The position numbers and the translations under genes are program-made. The notes beneath the pieces were generated by a model. The model made no database searches. It was not told the origin of the DNA and saw nothing but the letters and a program-made list of their open reading frames with translations. A stretch of DNA of 64,000 nt from an uncultured Pelagibacteraceae bacterium (lineage in GTDB: Bacteria; Pseudomonadota; Alphaproteobacteria; Pelagibacterales; Pelagibacteraceae), in assembly GCA_902572475.1 (NCBI GenBank), contig CACGGB010000001.1:103557-167556 (forward strand). Reading direction: 5' to 3'. How positions within the stretch are numbered: the stretch's first letter is position 1; each line of letters starts with the position of its first letter. Shown here piece after piece: positions 29,115 through 41,246 of this stretch.

Positions 29115-32100
29115 AAAAATTTTAGTTGTTGGTGCGGGACCAATAATTATTGGTCAGGCTTGCGAATTTGATTATTCGGGCACTCAAGCTTGTAAAGCTT
29201 TAAAAGATGAGGGGTTCAAAGTAATTCTCATTAATTCAAACCCAGCTACCATTATGACGGATCCAAATGTTGCTGATAAAACTTATATAGAGCCAATTAC
29301 AATAGAAGTTCTCGAAAAAATTCTTATCAAAGAAAAACCTGATGCGATCTTGCCAACCATGGGTGGTCAAACTGCTTTAAATTTAGCAATGGAGGCTGAA
29401 AAAAAAGGGATACTTAAAAAATACAAAATTGAACTTATAGGCGCTAACTCAAAAGCTATATCCAATGCAGAGGATAGAAAAAAGTTCAGAAAAAATATGA
29501 TAGAGATTGGTTTAGATCTTCCCAAATCAAAAATAGTAAATAACTTCAACCAATCTTCAAAGGTATTAAAACAAATTGGACTACCGGCTATTATAAGACC
29601 GGCTTTTACTCTAGGAGGTTTAGGAGGTGGTATCGCAAAAAATAAAAAAGATTTTTTTAGGATAATAAAAAATGGGCTTCATGAGTCACCTGTTAGTCAA
29701 GTCTTAGTTGAAGAGTGTTTAGAAGGTTGGAAAGAATTTGAGATGGAGGTTGTCAGAGATAAAAATGATAATTGCATTATCATTTGCTCAATAGAAAATT
29801 TAGATCCCATGGGAATTCATACTGGAGACTCTGTAACTATAGCTCCAGCACTAACTTTGACCGACAAAGAGTATCAAGTTATGAGGAACGCCTCTATAGC
29901 TTGCTTAAGAAAAATTGGTGTAGAAACTGGAGGATCAAATGTTCAATTTGCAATAAATCCAAAAAATGGAAGAATGGTAATTATCGAGATGAACCCTAGG
30001 GTTTCAAGATCATCAGCGCTAGCCTCAAAAGCCACAGGTTTTCCAATAGCAAAAGTAGCAGCAAAGTTAGCTGTAGGTTACACCTTAGACGAATTAAAAA
30101 ATGAAATTACGAAAATTACACCTGCATCTTTTGAGCCCACAATAGACTATGTAGTCACTAAAATCCCAAGATTTACTTTTGAAAAATTCTCATCTTCAGC
30201 TGCAGTTTTAGGAACGTCAATGAAATCGGTGGGAGAAGCAATGGCTATTGGTAGAAATTTTAAAGAGTCTCTTCAAAAGGCCTTGGTTTCTCTTGAAACT
30301 GGTTTCTCAGGATTAGATCAAATATTTAATTTAAATATAAAACAAATTAAAAAAAAACTTAAAGAAAATATTCCGAATAAGATTTTACTTGTTGGAGAGG
30401 CCATAAGAAAAAAAATAAATTTAAATGATATAAACAAACTTTCAAAAATTGATCCTTGGTTTTTGAATCAAATAAAAGAAATTATAGATAATGAAATTAA
30501 AATTAAGAAAAAAGGTCTTCCTAAAAGTTTCAATGAATTTAATTATGTTAAGTCTATAGGGTTTTCTGACAAAAAATTATCTGAGCTTACTAATACTTCA
30601 GAATCTTTAATTAGAAAGAAAAGAACTGCTTTAAAAATTTTACCAGTTTATAAAAAAGTCGATACTTGTGCTGCAGAATTTAAATCTTTCACTCCATATA
30701 TGTATTCTACATATCAAAGAAGTTTCTCCTCTTATTCAGAATGTGAGGCTGATCCCTCTGATAGAGATAAAATTATAATTCTAGGTGGGGGTCCTAATAG
30801 AATTGGTCAGGGAATAGAATTTGATTATTGTTGTTGCCAAGCTAGCTTTGCTCTTAAGGAAGCTAAATATGAAACAATCATGGTCAATTGTAACCCAGAA
30901 ACTGTATCTACAGATTACGATACAAGTGACAGACTATATTTCGAACCTTTAATAGATGAATATGTTTTCAATATTATAAAAAGAGAAAAATCAAAAGGTA
31001 ATGTAAAAGGTGTTATTACTCAATTCGGAGGACAAACTCCAATTAAACTTGCAAAATTTTTACATGAAAATAAACTTCCGATTTTAGGAACACAATATTC
31101 ATCAATTGATCTTGCTGAAGATAGAGATAGATTTAGAAATCTTTTAAATAAATTAAATTTAAAACAAGCTGAAAGTGGTATAGCTAGAACTTTTTCTCAA
31201 GCAATAAAAATTGCGGATAAGATTGGTTTGCCTTTAATGGTAAGACCATCTTACGTATTAGGTGGAAGAGCAATGGAAATTGTTCATGAAAAAAGCCAAC
31301 TTAAAAACTTTGTAAAAGAAGCATTTAAAGTTGCTGAAAAAAATCCAATCTTAATTGATAAGTTTATTGATAATGCAATGGAAGTTGACGTTGATGCAAT
31401 ATCAGATGGTAAAAATGTTTTTGTGGCCGGCATTATGCAGCACATTGAAGAAGCTGGCATACACTCAGGTGACTCTGCGTGTAGTCTGCCTCCAGTATCA
31501 ATAAAACCCTATTTAATAAAAGAAATTGAAAATCAAACGAAAAAATTAGCTTTAGCTCTTAAAGTTAAAGGTTTCATGAATGTTCAATATGCAATTAAAA
31601 AAGATGAGATTTATGTGATAGAGGTCAATCCAAGAGCTAGTAGGACTGTCCCGTTTGTCTCAAAAGCGAAAAATTTACCTCTTGCTAAGATAGCCTCAAG
31701 AGTAATGGCAGGGGAAAAATTATCAAAGTTCAATTTAAAAAGTAAAACGAAAGATATGTTTGCAGTAAAAGAGGCGGTCTTTCCATTCAATAAATTTCCG
31801 AACAGCGATCTTTTACTTGGACCAGAGATGAAATCAACAGGTGAAGTTATGGGTTTTGATAAAAATTTTGGTATGGCTTTTGCTAAAAGTCAAATCGCGG
31901 CCTCAAACTCCCTTCCTAAAAAAGGTTTAGCTTTTATCTCTTTGAAAAATAGTCATAAAAAAGAAGGTGTGCAATTAGCAAAACAATTAGTTAAGTTAGA
32001 TTTTAAACTTTGTGGAACTGGCGGTACCGCTGATTACATAAACCAGCATGGCATTAAATGTAAAAAAATAAACAAAGTTAATCAGGGTTCCCCACATATT

Positions 32101-32316
32101 GTAGATGTTTTGAATGCTAAAAAAATAGCTTTGGTTATAAACACTGGAGGAGGAAACAGTGAGGCACAGTTGAGTGATGCTGTGGCTTTAAGAAGAGCTA
32201 CTTTAGCTAACAAGGTTCCTTACTGCACTAATATGTCCACGGCTAAAGTTTGTCTGGAAGGAATAAAATCTCTAAAATTGAAAGATATTAATGTAACTTC
32301 TTTGCAAGATATCTAG
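29092..32316 (+). CDS. carB: Carbamoyl phosphate synthase large subunit CarB
   Basis: Makes carbamoyl phosphate from bicarbonate, ATP and ammonia supplied by CarA. The 1074-aa length is standard, with two homologous ATP-grasp halves: [19 protein letters not shown] at the start of the first and [19 protein letters not shown] at the start of the second. Each half has an ATP-grasp core ([26 protein letters not shown]). A C-terminal MGS-like regulatory domain follows ([16 protein letters not shown]). It overlaps carA by 23 bases. Its stop overlaps the stop of the converging gene by 4 bases. Confidence 0.97.
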   Translation: MPKRKDIKKILVVGAGPIIIGQACEFDYSGTQACKALKDEGFKVILINSNPATIMTDPNVADKTYIEPITIEVLEKILIKEKPDAILPTMGGQTALNLAMEAEKKGILKKYKIELIGANSKAISNAEDRKKFRKNMIEIGLDLPKSKIVNNFNQSSKVLKQIGLPAIIRPAFTLGGLGGGIAKNKKDFFRIIKNGLHESPVSQVLVEECLEGWKEFEMEVVRDKNDNCIIICSIENLDPMGIHTGDSVTIAPALTLTDKEYQVMRNASIACLRKIGVETGGSNVQFAINPKNGRMVIIEMNPRVSRSSALASKATGFPIAKVAAKLAVGYTLDELKNEITKITPASFEPTIDYVVTKIPRFTFEKFSSSAAVLGTSMKSVGEAMAIGRNFKESLQKALVSLETGFSGLDQIFNLNIKQIKKKLKENIPNKILLVGEAIRKKINLNDINKLSKIDPWFLNQIKEIIDNEIKIKKKGLPKSFNEFNYVKSIGFSDKKLSELTNTSESLIRKKRTALKILPVYKKVDTCAAEFKSFTPYMYSTYQRSFSSYSECEADPSDRDKIIILGGGPNRIGQGIEFDYCCCQASFALKEAKYETIMVNCNPETVSTDYDTSDRLYFEPLIDEYVFNIIKREKSKGNVKGVITQFGGQTPIKLAKFLHENKLPILGTQYSSIDLAEDRDRFRNLLNKLNLKQAESGIARTFSQAIKIADKIGLPLMVRPSYVLGGRAMEIVHEKSQLKNFVKEAFKVAEKNPILIDKFIDNAMEVDVDAISDGKNVFVAGIMQHIEEAGIHSGDSACSLPPVSIKPYLIKEIENQTKKLALALKVKGFMNVQYAIKKDEIYVIEVNPRASRTVPFVSKAKNLPLAKIASRVMAGEKLSKFNLKSKTKDMFAVKEAVFPFNKFPNSDLLLGPEMKSTGEVMGFDKNFGMAFAKSQIAASNSLPKKGLAFISLKNSHKKEGVQLAKQLVKLDFKLCGTGGTADYINQHGIKCKKINKVNQGSPHIVDVLNAKKIALVINTGGGNSEAQLSDAVALRRATLANKVPYCTNMSTAKVCLEGIKSLKLKDINVTSLQDI

Positions 32317-32978
32317 CTTTTTACTTTCCAGTCAGTCTCGAAAGTTACGTAGTTTATTTGGATACATCTTCTTTCTTTTTTAATCTCTTTTTTTTCCATT
32401 CCATGCCAAGTATTTGGTCCACTTGTAAAGAAGTATCCATAATTATGTCTATAAGGAACTGTTTTAACTTTATTTAATTTTGTATCATAAAAATCCGTTC
32501 CTAGATTTTCCGATTCATTGTATAAATTTACAAAAACTATTGAAGACATTAATTTTTCTTCAATATCACAATGAGGTTTAAGCCAAAATCCTTCTCGATC
32601 GCAAATCACCTCTAATCTTACGAAAGAATTGCTTAAATTTTTTCCAATTAATGATCCAATTTTTTTATAAACTTCAGGTGATCTTAATTCTTCAATAAAT
32701 TTTGTTAAATTTGGAAATTGTGTAGAGTTTTCTTTGGTAATATAACATCTGAGTTTTTTTGCTTTGCCGCCATCTTTAATTCCGGCTCTGAAGGCCCCTT
32801 CCCCACCATCAAGAGCTCTAGTACCGTCATATTTTAAATTTTGTTTTCTTGGATCAGCTATTTCTGCATTACATATTTCGTCAATTGCATTTTGTGTTAA
32901 CGGTTTATTGATTTCAAAATGTTTGAAAGGGTCACTATATAATTTTGTTCTACTTTCTAAAGATTTAAATAATTCCAT
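32313..32978 (-). CDS. 2-oxoglutarate/Fe(II) oxygenase-like protein
   Basis: I do not recognise a specific substrate. The 221-aa product has a double-stranded beta-helix pattern with a possible iron triad: His136-x-Asp138 in [11 protein letters not shown] and His192 in NTWHGME. An arginine about 11 residues on ([12 protein letters not shown]) could hold 2-oxoglutarate. The N-terminal half ([14 protein letters not shown]) is less familiar. It overlaps the ELM1-like gene upstream by 14 bases, so the two are probably co-expressed. A role in modifying a surface sugar or lipid is possible but unsupported here. Confidence 0.65.
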   Translation of the reverse strand: MELFKSLESRTKLYSDPFKHFEINKPLTQNAIDEICNAEIADPRKQNLKYDGTRALDGGEGAFRAGIKDGGKAKKLRCYITKENSTQFPNLTKFIEELRSPEVYKKIGSLIGKNLSNSFVRLEVICDREGFWLKPHCDIEEKLMSSIVFVNLYNESENLGTDFYDTKLNKVKTVPYRHNYGYFFTSGPNTWHGMEKKEIKKERRCIQINYVTFETDWKVKS

Positions 32979-33918
32979 TTTTTTTCATTTTTGCTTTTAC
33001 AACTGGAGCAATTCTATTTACTTCGTTTAAACTATTGTAACTCCAACTTTCAACTCTATCTTCTAACTCTCTTGTTATACCTAAATCTTTCAATTGTGAA
33101 TAAAATTTTTTAAATCTTCCAGTTGGCTTAAAAGACTTCATCATGGCAATATAAACAGGTTTTCCAGTCATTGCAGCTTCTGAAATCATTGACGTGGAGT
33201 CGCATGTTACAATTATATAATTTGAAATCGCTAATGCAGAAAGATAAGCTTTTTTATCAATACTTTTTACCACGTGATGATTAATACTAAAGGTGTTAAA
33301 TGCTATTTTTAAAATATTTTCAGGGGTTCTGTAAGAAGGAACAACAATAATTTTAAATTTATCTGGAGTAAATAAAGTCTTAACCTTGTTAAAAAGTTCA
33401 TGAATTTGTTTTTCTGAATATTTGTAATATTTATTCGGTCCTCCAATTATAAATGCAACCAGTTCTCTTCTCTTATCTTTCTCAATCCCAAGATATTTTG
33501 AGTTATCGTTAATTTCTTTTTTATTTAAATAGTGAATAGCTCCTGTTGTATTTATTATATTTTCTCCTTTTAAATTATCGTGTTCTGGGCTTATTATAAG
33601 ATCAAAGTGTTCAAAAGAAACTTTAGGATCTTGAATATGAATATTGAAAATTTGATTACCTAATCTTTTTTTTAAAGCTATTGACGGTATCACGCTTTTT
33701 CTTCCACAAGATATAATAACTTTACAATCACATACGAATTTATTTTTTACCAATTTTTCTGATATTGGGCTAATTTTTGGCGGAATAAAATTCCAAAAAG
33801 ATTTTAATTCAATTTTCTGGTGTTTATAACTTAGACCCAAAGCTTTAGCTAATCCCTCTACTTGACTGACCATGCCGTGCATACCTTGCGTTAAAAGAAG
33901 TGCTTTTAATTCTAACAT
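32965..33918 (-). CDS. ELM1/GtrOC1-like family protein (former DUF1022)
   Basis: A 317-aa protein of the family that includes plant mitochondrial fission protein ELM1, with a GT-B glycosyltransferase-like fold. Typical features are GMHGMVSQVEGLAKALG at the N-terminus, ISCGRKSVIPSIALKK, FNIHIQDPK, FIIGGPNKYYKYS and VTCDSTSMISEAAMTGKPVYI. The bacterial role is unknown. A sugar-transfer activity at the envelope is an inference from fold. It overlaps the following oxygenase-like gene and diverges from trxB with a 23-base gap. Confidence 0.82.
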   Translation of the reverse strand: MLELKALLLTQGMHGMVSQVEGLAKALGLSYKHQKIELKSFWNFIPPKISPISEKLVKNKFVCDCKVIISCGRKSVIPSIALKKRLGNQIFNIHIQDPKVSFEHFDLIISPEHDNLKGENIINTTGAIHYLNKKEINDNSKYLGIEKDKRRELVAFIIGGPNKYYKYSEKQIHELFNKVKTLFTPDKFKIIVVPSYRTPENILKIAFNTFSINHHVVKSIDKKAYLSALAISNYIIVTCDSTSMISEAAMTGKPVYIAMMKSFKPTGRFKKFYSQLKDLGITRELEDRVESWSYNSLNEVNRIAPVVKAKMKKNGII

Positions 33919-33941
33919 TAGTTATTATATACCTTTACTGA

Positions 33942-34892
33942 ATGAATAATAAATCAACAAAACATACAAAAGTGTTAATTCTTGGATCCGGTCCTGCTGG
34001 ATATACAGCAGCTATTTATGCGGCTAGAGCTATGCTTAAACCTATACTTGTTCATGGTTCTCAACCTGGAGGACAATTAACTACAACTACAGATGTGGAG
34101 AATTACCCTGGGTACTCAAAGGTGATTCAAGGACCATGGCTTATGGATGAAATGAAAGGCCAAGCAGAAGCCGTGGGAACAGAGATGATACAAGATCACA
34201 TAAGTAAAGTAGACTTAACAAAAAAACCTTTTACAGCAACAGGTGATAGTGGTCAGGTTTACACTGCAGATAGTTTTATAATTTCAACAGGAGCACAAGC
34301 AAGATGGCTAAATCTAAAATCTGAGCAAGAGTTTAGAGGATTTGGTGTTTCAGCATGTGCTACTTGTGACGGATTTTTCTTTAAAGAAAAAGAAGTAGCT
34401 GTAGTTGGTGGAGGAAACGCTGCTGTTGAGGAAGCAATGTTCCTCACTAAATTTGCTTCGAAGGTTTATTTAATACATAGGAGAAACGAACTTAGGGCAG
34501 AAAAAATGCTTCAAGCAAAATTAAAATCGAATGAGAAAATAGAAATTATTTGGGATACAGTGGTTGAAGATGTTATTGGCACTAAAGAACCGAAAACTGT
34601 TAATGCATTAAAAATTAAAAATGTAAAAGATAATAAAGTTAAAGATCTTAAAGTTGATGGTTTATTTATTGCTATAGGTCATGATCCAGCAACCTCTTTA
34701 TTTAAAGATCAACTTAAAATGGACAAAGAGGGTTATTTAATTACAAAACCTGACTCTACTGAAACGAATATTCCAGGAGTTTTTGCTGCAGGAGATGTAA
34801 AGGATAAAATTTTTAGACAAGCTGTTACCGCTGCTGGAATGGGTTGTATGTCAGCACTTGAAGCTGAAAAATATCTTTCTGAGTCTAATTGA
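33942..34892 (+). CDS. trxB: Thioredoxin reductase
   Basis: FAD flavoenzyme that reduces thioredoxin with NADPH. The 316-aa product has the FAD loop LGSGPAGYTAAIYAARA, the redox pair CATC in SACATCDGFFF, the NADPH loop VVGGGNAAVEEA with HRRNELRAEK, and the C-terminal FAD segment GVFAAGDVKDK. Length is standard. Its last 8 bases overlap the converging aminotransferase gene. Confidence 0.96.
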   Translation: MNNKSTKHTKVLILGSGPAGYTAAIYAARAMLKPILVHGSQPGGQLTTTTDVENYPGYSKVIQGPWLMDEMKGQAEAVGTEMIQDHISKVDLTKKPFTATGDSGQVYTADSFIISTGAQARWLNLKSEQEFRGFGVSACATCDGFFFKEKEVAVVGGGNAAVEEAMFLTKFASKVYLIHRRNELRAEKMLQAKLKSNEKIEIIWDTVVEDVIGTKEPKTVNALKIKNVKDNKVKDLKVDGLFIAIGHDPATSLFKDQLKMDKEGYLITKPDSTETNIPGVFAAGDVKDKIFRQAVTAAGMGCMSALEAEKYLSESN

Positions 34893-36072
34893 GGCTATCA
34901 CAAAAAGTTTTAATTCTTTTCATTGCTTTTTTCAAATTTTCCATTGAAGTAGCGTAAGAAATCCTAAAGTAACCGTCTAAACCAAAGGCAGAACCTTGAA
35001 CCACAGCCACCTCAGCTTTTTCTAACAGTTTTTCCACAAAATCTTTATCAGTTTTAAGTTTTGTTTTTTTGTTTAGTAATTTTTTACAGTTTGGAAAAAC
35101 ATAAAAAGCTCCTTCAGGACTTAAACAGCTTATACCTTTTATGTTATTTAAACTATCAACAACAAAATTTCTTCTTTCTTTAAAAGAATTTGATCTTTCT
35201 GAAATAAAGTCTTGTGTTCCGTTTAAGGCCTCGACTGCAGCTGCTTGACTTATGGATGTAGGATTGCTAGTTGATTGAGATTGTATTTTAGCCATCGCTT
35301 TAATTATTTCTTTTGGACCTGCAGCATACCCTATTCTCCAGCCAGTCATCGAGTAAGATTTACTCACCCCATTCATGGTTAGAGTTCTGCTTTTTAATTT
35401 TTCAATTTGCGCAATTGTAAAAAATTTAAAACCGTCATAAGTAATATGTTCGTAAATATCATCACTTAAAATATATAAATTTTTATATTTTAATAAAATC
35501 TTCGATAAAGCTATTATCTCATCTTTTGTATAACCAGAACCTGTAGGGTTAGATGGCGAGTTTATAATTATCCACTTTGTTTTCTTTGAAACTGCTTTTG
35601 TTAATTTTTCTGGTGTTAATTTAAAATTATTTTTTTCATCACACTTTATTATTTTGGGTTTTCCCCCAGCTAATAATACAATATCAGGGTAAGAAACCCA
35701 ATAAGGGGCTGGAATAATTACCTCGTCACCTTTATTTATTGTTGCCATAAAAGCATTGTATAAGACTTGCTTTCCACCAGTTCCAACTGAAATTTGATCA
35801 AGCTCGTATGATAAATCATTTTCTCTTGAAAATTTTGCTTGGATAGCTTTTTTTAGAGCTGGAGTTCCATCCACCGCAGTATATTTTGTATCCCCTTTTC
35901 TAATCGCTTCTATTGCTGCTTCTTTAATGTTATCTGGGGTATCAAAATCAGGCTCTCCAGCCCCTAAACCTATAACATCCTTCCCAGCAGCTCTCATTTC
36001 CCTTGCTTTTGAGGTAACCGCTATTGTAGGCGACGGTTTTATACGTTTTAAACTATTGGAAACTATGCTCAT
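34885..36072 (-). CDS. Aspartate aminotransferase (class I, PLP)
   Basis: PLP enzyme exchanging amino groups between aspartate and 2-oxoglutarate, linking the TCA cycle with amino-acid synthesis. The 395-aa protein is of the subgroup Ib type: GAGEPDFDTPDNIKEAA, KYTAVDGTPALKKAI, NSPSNPTGSGY, and the PLP lysine in NGVSKSYSMTGWRIGY. Some members of this group also use prephenate or aromatic acids, which cannot be told from motifs alone. The start is 38 bases from the divergent uvrB. Confidence 0.9.
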   Translation of the reverse strand: MSIVSNSLKRIKPSPTIAVTSKAREMRAAGKDVIGLGAGEPDFDTPDNIKEAAIEAIRKGDTKYTAVDGTPALKKAIQAKFSRENDLSYELDQISVGTGGKQVLYNAFMATINKGDEVIIPAPYWVSYPDIVLLAGGKPKIIKCDEKNNFKLTPEKLTKAVSKKTKWIIINSPSNPTGSGYTKDEIIALSKILLKYKNLYILSDDIYEHITYDGFKFFTIAQIEKLKSRTLTMNGVSKSYSMTGWRIGYAAGPKEIIKAMAKIQSQSTSNPTSISQAAAVEALNGTQDFISERSNSFKERRNFVVDSLNNIKGISCLSPEGAFYVFPNCKKLLNKKTKLKTDKDFVEKLLEKAEVAVVQGSAFGLDGYFRISYATSMENLKKAMKRIKTFCDSLN

Positions 36073-36110
36073 TGAAATTTATAATATAATTAATTTATTA
36101 TTAACACAAA

Positions 36111-38282
36111 ATGCAAAATACTTATCAAGAAAAATTAGCTGATCTAGAAGTTAATAACTCAAAAAAAATTAAGAAGTTAGAGGGAGGTATTAACTTTAAA
36201 ATCAAAAGTGATTTTCAACCTAGCGGTGACCAACCAGAAGCCATAAAGCAAATATTAAAAAACTTAAAAGATAACAAACAAGAACAAGTGCTTTTAGGGG
36301 TCACGGGATCAGGTAAAACGTTTACAATGGCAAAAGTTATTGAAAAGGCTAATAGACCAGCTCTAATTCTAGCACCAAATAAAACTTTAGCTGCTCAATT
36401 GTACGGGGAGTTTAAAAGTTTTTTTCCTGATAATGCTGTAGAATATTTTGTATCATATTACGATTACTATACTCCAGAAGCATACGTTCCGAGGTCTGAT
36501 ACTTATATTGAAAAAGAGGCCTCAATAAATGAGCAAATTGATCGTATGAGACATTCGGCAACGAGATCTTTGTTGGAAAGAGATGATGTGATTATTGTCG
36601 CGAGTGTATCATGTATTTATGGTTTAGGTTCTGTGGAGGCATACTCGAAAATGACTATTACTTTAAAGAAAAATTATGAGTACGAGCGAGACGATTTAAT
36701 TAGAGCGTTTATAAACTTACAGTACAAAAGAAATGATCAAAATTTTTTTAGGGGGACTTTTAGGGTAAGAGGAGAAAATTTAGAGATTTTTCCATCACAC
36801 TTAGAAGATAGAGCTTGGAGAATAAGTTTTAATTTAAATAAATTGGAAAAAATTGAGGAATTTGACCCACTTACTGGAGATAAGACAAATGATTACTCAA
36901 TAATTAAAATTTATGCTAATAGTCATTATATAACTCCTAAGCCTACTATCGAGCAAGCAATCAGGCAAATTAAATCTGAGTTAACTGAGACTTTAAAAAA
37001 ACATAGAGAAAATAATAAACTTTTAGAGGAACAAAGATTAAGAGAACGAACTAAGTTTGATCTAGAAATGATTGAAGCTACCGGAACTTGTGCAGGGATA
37101 GAAAATTATTCAAGATTTTTATCAGGAAGAAAAGCTGGTGAACCTCCTCCTACCCTATTTGAGTATTTTCCAGATAATGCAATTATATTTGTAGACGAAA
37201 GCCACGTAACAGTCCCACAATTAAATGGAATGTATAAAGGTGACCGTACAAGAAAAAGTACGTTAGCCGAATACGGATTTAGACTACCTTCATGTATGGA
37301 TAATAGACCTTTGAAATTTGAAGAGTGGGATTTAATGAGAACACAAACTGTTTTTGTTTCTGCTACCCCGGGACCTTGGGAACTAAAACAAACAAGCAAT
37401 AAATATATTGACCAAATCATTAGGCCAACGGGTTTAATAGACCCACCGGTTGAAATAAGGCCAGCCAAAACTCAAGTTGATGATCTTATGCACGAGGCAA
37501 AAGAGATTGTAAAAAAAGGATATAGAGTTCTTGCTACAACTTTGACAAAAAAAATGGCTGAAGATCTTACTGAATACCTTCACGAAAATGGTCTTAAAGT
37601 AAGATATATGCACTCTGACATTGATACTCTTGAAAGAATTGAGATCATAAGAGATTTGAGAATGGGGGTGTTTGATATTCTTGTGGGAATTAATTTGTTG
37701 AGAGAGGGATTAGATATTCCCGAATGTGCTTTAGTAGCAATTTTAGATGCTGATAAAGAGGGATTTTTAAGATCTGAAACTTCTTTAATTCAAACAATTG
37801 GAAGAGCAGCGCGAAATGTTGATGGTAAAGTAATTTTATATGCTGATAAAGTCACGAAGAGCATTGAAAATGCAATTAAGGAAACAGACAGAAGGAGAGA
37901 TAAACAATTAAAATATAATAAGAAAAATGGAATAACTGCTGAGTCAGTAAAAAAAGAGATAAGTGATATTTTAGAGTCTGTTTATGAAAAAGATTACGTA
38001 AAAATCAGTGAAGGCTCAAACGTTGGTGGAAACTTAAAAAAACATCTTAAAGCTTTAAACAGAAAAATGAAGGAAGCTGCATCTAATTTAGAATTTGAAG
38101 AGGCTGCTAAACTAAGAGATGAAATGAGAAAATTAGAAGCTAGTGAACTTGAAATAACTTTGAATCCTAAAATATCACAATATAATTTGAAAAGTAAAGT
38201 TTATCCAAAAGGAAGATCGACTATGGGTATGCCTGGCACAAAACCAAGAAAAGCGATAAAAAAATGGAAGCCAAAAAAATAA
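36111..38282 (+). CDS. uvrB: Excinuclease ABC subunit UvrB
   Basis: Damage-verifying helicase-like subunit of nucleotide excision repair. The 723-aa protein has the Walker [15 protein letters not shown], the beta-hairpin [12 protein letters not shown], the DEAD-like box VDESHVT, helicase motifs V-VI ([20 protein letters not shown], quoted in part; QTIGRAARN), and a C-terminal UVR domain ([17 protein letters not shown]) that contacts UvrC. uvrC lies 1.1 kb downstream, separated by two folate genes. The stop overlaps the next gene by 19 bases. Confidence 0.97.
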   Translation: MQNTYQEKLADLEVNNSKKIKKLEGGINFKIKSDFQPSGDQPEAIKQILKNLKDNKQEQVLLGVTGSGKTFTMAKVIEKANRPALILAPNKTLAAQLYGEFKSFFPDNAVEYFVSYYDYYTPEAYVPRSDTYIEKEASINEQIDRMRHSATRSLLERDDVIIVASVSCIYGLGSVEAYSKMTITLKKNYEYERDDLIRAFINLQYKRNDQNFFRGTFRVRGENLEIFPSHLEDRAWRISFNLNKLEKIEEFDPLTGDKTNDYSIIKIYANSHYITPKPTIEQAIRQIKSELTETLKKHRENNKLLEEQRLRERTKFDLEMIEATGTCAGIENYSRFLSGRKAGEPPPTLFEYFPDNAIIFVDESHVTVPQLNGMYKGDRTRKSTLAEYGFRLPSCMDNRPLKFEEWDLMRTQTVFVSATPGPWELKQTSNKYIDQIIRPTGLIDPPVEIRPAKTQVDDLMHEAKEIVKKGYRVLATTLTKKMAEDLTEYLHENGLKVRYMHSDIDTLERIEIIRDLRMGVFDILVGINLLREGLDIPECALVAILDADKEGFLRSETSLIQTIGRAARNVDGKVILYADKVTKSIENAIKETDRRRDKQLKYNKKNGITAESVKKEISDILESVYEKDYVKISEGSNVGGNLKKHLKALNRKMKEAASNLEFEEAAKLRDEMRKLEASELEITLNPKISQYNLKSKVYPKGRSTMGMPGTKPRKAIKKWKPKK

Positions 38283-39019
38283 TCATCACTGGTGGAGCTA
38301 CTAGAATAGGGTCTGCAATCGCTAAAAGTTTAGTTAGCTTTGAAACAAAAATAGGTATTCACTTTAACAAATCTAAAAGTAGCGCTTTAAAATTAAAAAA
38401 AGAACTTGAGGTACTTGGGGCTGAAGCATACTTATTTAAAGCTGATTTAAATAATCTTAAACAAACAGAAACTTTAATAAAAAAAGCTTATAAAACTCTA
38501 AAAGGATTAGATTGTTTAATTAATAATGCATCTATTTTTGAAAACGATAATCTTGAAAATTTTTCTGAAAAATCTTTTACAAAACATATGAATGTCAATT
38601 TAAAAGCACCAGCAATCATGACGCAAAATTTTAAAAGACTTATTAAAAACAAAGAGGGATGTATCATTAATATTATTGATCAAAGAGTTGAAAAATTAAC
38701 CCCTTTTTTTTTCTCTTACACTTTAAGTAAATCTTCGTTGGCAACTTTTACAAAAACATCAGCTATGAAATTAGCGCCCAACATAAGAGTGAATGGTATT
38801 TCACCCGGACCAACATTGAAAAACAAAAGACAATCTGAAAGGCATTTCAATAAACAATGGAAATCCACGCTCTTAAAAAAAAAAGTAGATTTAGAAAACA
38901 TATGTAATGGAGTAAAGTTTCTTATTGATAATAAAAATATAACAGGAGAGATAATTAATGTTGATAGCGGGCAAAGATTAGCATGGCAAACACCAGATAT
39001 TATTAATACAAAAGAATGA
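38264..39019 (+). CDS. Short-chain dehydrogenase, probable FolM-type pteridine reductase
   Basis: NADPH-dependent SDR of 251 aa. The cofactor loop is [12 protein letters not shown] (residues 9-20), with an arginine in the PTR1/FolM manner. NNAS lies at 88-90, and Tyr152 and Lys156 form the catalytic pair in SYTLSKSSL, preceded by a DQRVEKLTP phrase also seen in pteridine reductases. It directly precedes folB with an ATGA overlap, which supports a pterin role: dihydromonapterin or dihydrofolate reduction. Whether it replaces a classical FolA in this organism cannot be judged from the window. Confidence 0.8.
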   Translation: MEAKKIIITGGATRIGSAIAKSLVSFETKIGIHFNKSKSSALKLKKELEVLGAEAYLFKADLNNLKQTETLIKKAYKTLKGLDCLINNASIFENDNLENFSEKSFTKHMNVNLKAPAIMTQNFKRLIKNKEGCIINIIDQRVEKLTPFFFSYTLSKSSLATFTKTSAMKLAPNIRVNGISPGPTLKNKRQSERHFNKQWKSTLLKKKVDLENICNGVKFLIDNKNITGEIINVDSGQRLAWQTPDIINTKE

Positions 39020-39411
39020 AAATAATTAAATTTAAGAAAAAAGAAAAATTTAAATATAAAAGAAAAGTAATTATAAAAGATCTAATCTTAAATATTTCTG
39101 TAGGAATACACAATTTTGAAAAAAAAGAGAGACAAAGAGTAAAATTTAATATTGAAATTTTGACAAACCCATATGTGACACCAAATAACAAAGATTTGAA
39201 TTCAATACTTAATTATGAGGAGATTGTTAGTAAAATTGAGAAAATTGCTTTTCTGAAACATCACGAGTTACTTGAAGACTTAGCAGAAAATATTTTTAAT
39301 ATGATATTTAGAAATAAACTTGTAAAAAAAATTAATCTTAAGATAGAAAAGTTAGATATCTTAAAGAAAACCAAATCTGTTGGCATTGAGGTATCAAAAT
39401 CAAAAGTATGA
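39016..39411 (+). CDS. folB: Dihydroneopterin aldolase FolB
   Basis: Cleaves 7,8-dihydroneopterin to hydroxymethyl-dihydropterin and glycolaldehyde in folate synthesis. The 131-aa product matches FolB from about residue 19: [29 protein letters not shown] (quoted in part), [24 protein letters not shown] and [21 protein letters not shown] (approximate). A lysine-rich extension of about 18 residues precedes it. It is joined by 4-base overlaps to the reductase before it and to uvrC after it. Confidence 0.88.
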   Translation: MKIIKFKKKEKFKYKRKVIIKDLILNISVGIHNFEKKERQRVKFNIEILTNPYVTPNNKDLNSILNYEEIVSKIEKIAFLKHHELLEDLAENIFNMIFRNKLVKKINLKIEKLDILKKTKSVGIEVSKSKV

Positions 39412-41246
39412 TTAATAGTTTAGAGTCAGGAAAAAAAGTAATAAAAGAAAAAATACCGCTAATACCAAAAAACCCCGGTGTTTACAAAATGATTAGTTCC
39501 ACCGGTGAAATTCTATATATTGGAAAAGCTAAAAATATCCCAAATAGGCTCAAGAGTTATGTCACTGAGTCTAATCTTCCTATTAGAACTGAGAGAATGC
39601 TTTCACTTACGCATAATCTTGAAACTACTACTACAAGTAATGAAAGTGAGGCTCTACTATTGGAAGCAAATTTAATAAAAAAACATAAACCTCGATACAA
39701 CATACTTTTGCGAGATGACAAATCTTTTCCTTATATTTACATTGGTAATAAAGATAAGTGGCCACAACTTACAAAGTTAAGAGGAAAAAAATCAAAAACA
39801 GGATATTATTTTGGTCCATTCGCATCAATTGGTTCTGCTAATTGGACAATAAAAATTTTACAAAAAATTTTTCTATTGAGAGTCTGTGATGACACTGTTT
39901 TCAAAAATAGAGAGAGACCATGTATATTATACCAAATTAAAAGATGCTCTGCTCCTTGTGTTGGACACATAAATGAAAAAGAATACGAGTCAACAGTTGC
40001 AGACGCTATTGATTTTATTTCGGGTAAATCTAGGAGAATTCAGAAAAATTTATCCAAAGAAATGGAAAAAGCTAGTAAACAATTGGATTATGAGAAAGCA
40101 GCAATAGCTAGAGATAGAATAAAAGCATTAACTCAAATACAAACCTCTCAAAAAATAAATCAAACAAATTTAACAGAAGCTGATGTTGTCAGTATATATA
40201 AAGAGACAGGAAAAACATGTGTACAAGTGTTTTTTTTCAGGTCAAAACAAAACTGGGGTAATCAGGCTTTCTATCCAAAACATGATCCAGATGACAGTGT
40301 AGAAGATATAATAAGTTCTTTTATATCTCAATTTTATGAAAACAAAACTATTCCTAGGCTGATTTTAACTAACTGTGAAGTCAAAGATAAAAAGCTTATT
40401 GAAAAAACATTCTCTGAGAAGGACGAAAAAGATATTATTATTAAGCTAGCAAAAAGTAAAAATGAGATAAGTATTTCTAGTCTTGCAGAGAAAAATGCAA
40501 AACAATCTTTAAAACAAAAACTCGTACAATCTGATACTAACAATAATCTCATCGAAGAATTAGCATCTAAATTTAATATAAATAACAATATAGAATTGAT
40601 AGAAGTTTATGATAATAGCCACATTCAGGGAACTGACTCTGTCGGATCATTAATTTGTTTCAGTAATGAAGGTTTTGTTAAGAAAAGATACAGGAAATTC
40701 AATATTAAAGATGAAAAAGTAAAAAATGATGACTATGGTATGATGAAAGAAGTTTTATTTAGAAGATTTTCTAAAGCTATCAAAGAAAAATCTGGTTCTT
40801 TGTCACTGCCAGATTTAATAATAATTGACGGTGGAAAAGGACAATATTCTGTATCTAGAGAGGTTCTTAATGAACTAGGATTACATGATTTACCAATTTT
40901 AGCAGTAGCCAAAGGTAAAAGAAGAAATGCTGGGGAGGAAAAAATCTATTACAAAAATAAAGAGCATATTTTACAAAAAAATGATCCACTATTATTTTTT
41001 ATTCAAAGACTAAGGGATGAAGCTCACAGATTTGCAATTAGCACTCATAGAGCTAAAAGAAAGAAAAACCTTAGTAAGTCTTTACTAGACCAAATTCAAG
41101 GAATAGGAAAACAAAGAAAAAGAGCATTACTTAATCATTTTGGGTCTGCACGAGCAGTAGAATCAGCAAGTTTTGATGATTTAAAATCAGTCGATGGAAT
41201 AGAAGACAATATTGCAAAGAAAATATATGATTATTTCCACGAATAA
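39408..41246 (+). CDS. uvrC: Excinuclease ABC subunit UvrC
   Basis: Dual-incision nuclease of nucleotide excision repair. The 612-aa protein has the GIY-YIG domain ([20 protein letters not shown], quoted in part), the cysteine pair [15 protein letters not shown], a UVR motif ([15 protein letters not shown]), the RNase H-like domain with [16 protein letters not shown] and [10 protein letters not shown], and C-terminal HhH repeats ([18 protein letters not shown]). pgsA starts immediately after its stop. Confidence 0.96.
   Translation: MINSLESGKKVIKEKIPLIPKNPGVYKMISSTGEILYIGKAKNIPNRLKSYVTESNLPIRTERMLSLTHNLETTTTSNESEALLLEANLIKKHKPRYNILLRDDKSFPYIYIGNKDKWPQLTKLRGKKSKTGYYFGPFASIGSANWTIKILQKIFLLRVCDDTVFKNRERPCILYQIKRCSAPCVGHINEKEYESTVADAIDFISGKSRRIQKNLSKEMEKASKQLDYEKAAIARDRIKALTQIQTSQKINQTNLTEADVVSIYKETGKTCVQVFFFRSKQNWGNQAFYPKHDPDDSVEDIISSFISQFYENKTIPRLILTNCEVKDKKLIEKTFSEKDEKDIIIKLAKSKNEISISSLAEKNAKQSLKQKLVQSDTNNNLIEELASKFNINNNIELIEVYDNSHIQGTDSVGSLICFSNEGFVKKRYRKFNIKDEKVKNDDYGMMKEVLFRRFSKAIKEKSGSLSLPDLIIIDGGKGQYSVSREVLNELGLHDLPILAVAKGKRRNAGEEKIYYKNKEHILQKNDPLLFFIQRLRDEAHRFAISTHRAKRKKNLSKSLLDQIQGIGKQRKRALLNHFGSARAVESASFDDLKSVDGIEDNIAKKIYDYFHE

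Noticed and set aside
37106-37468. 120-aa minus-strand ORF inside uvrB
   Set aside because: Antisense to conserved UvrB motifs, no homology seen, no promoter or ribosome site.
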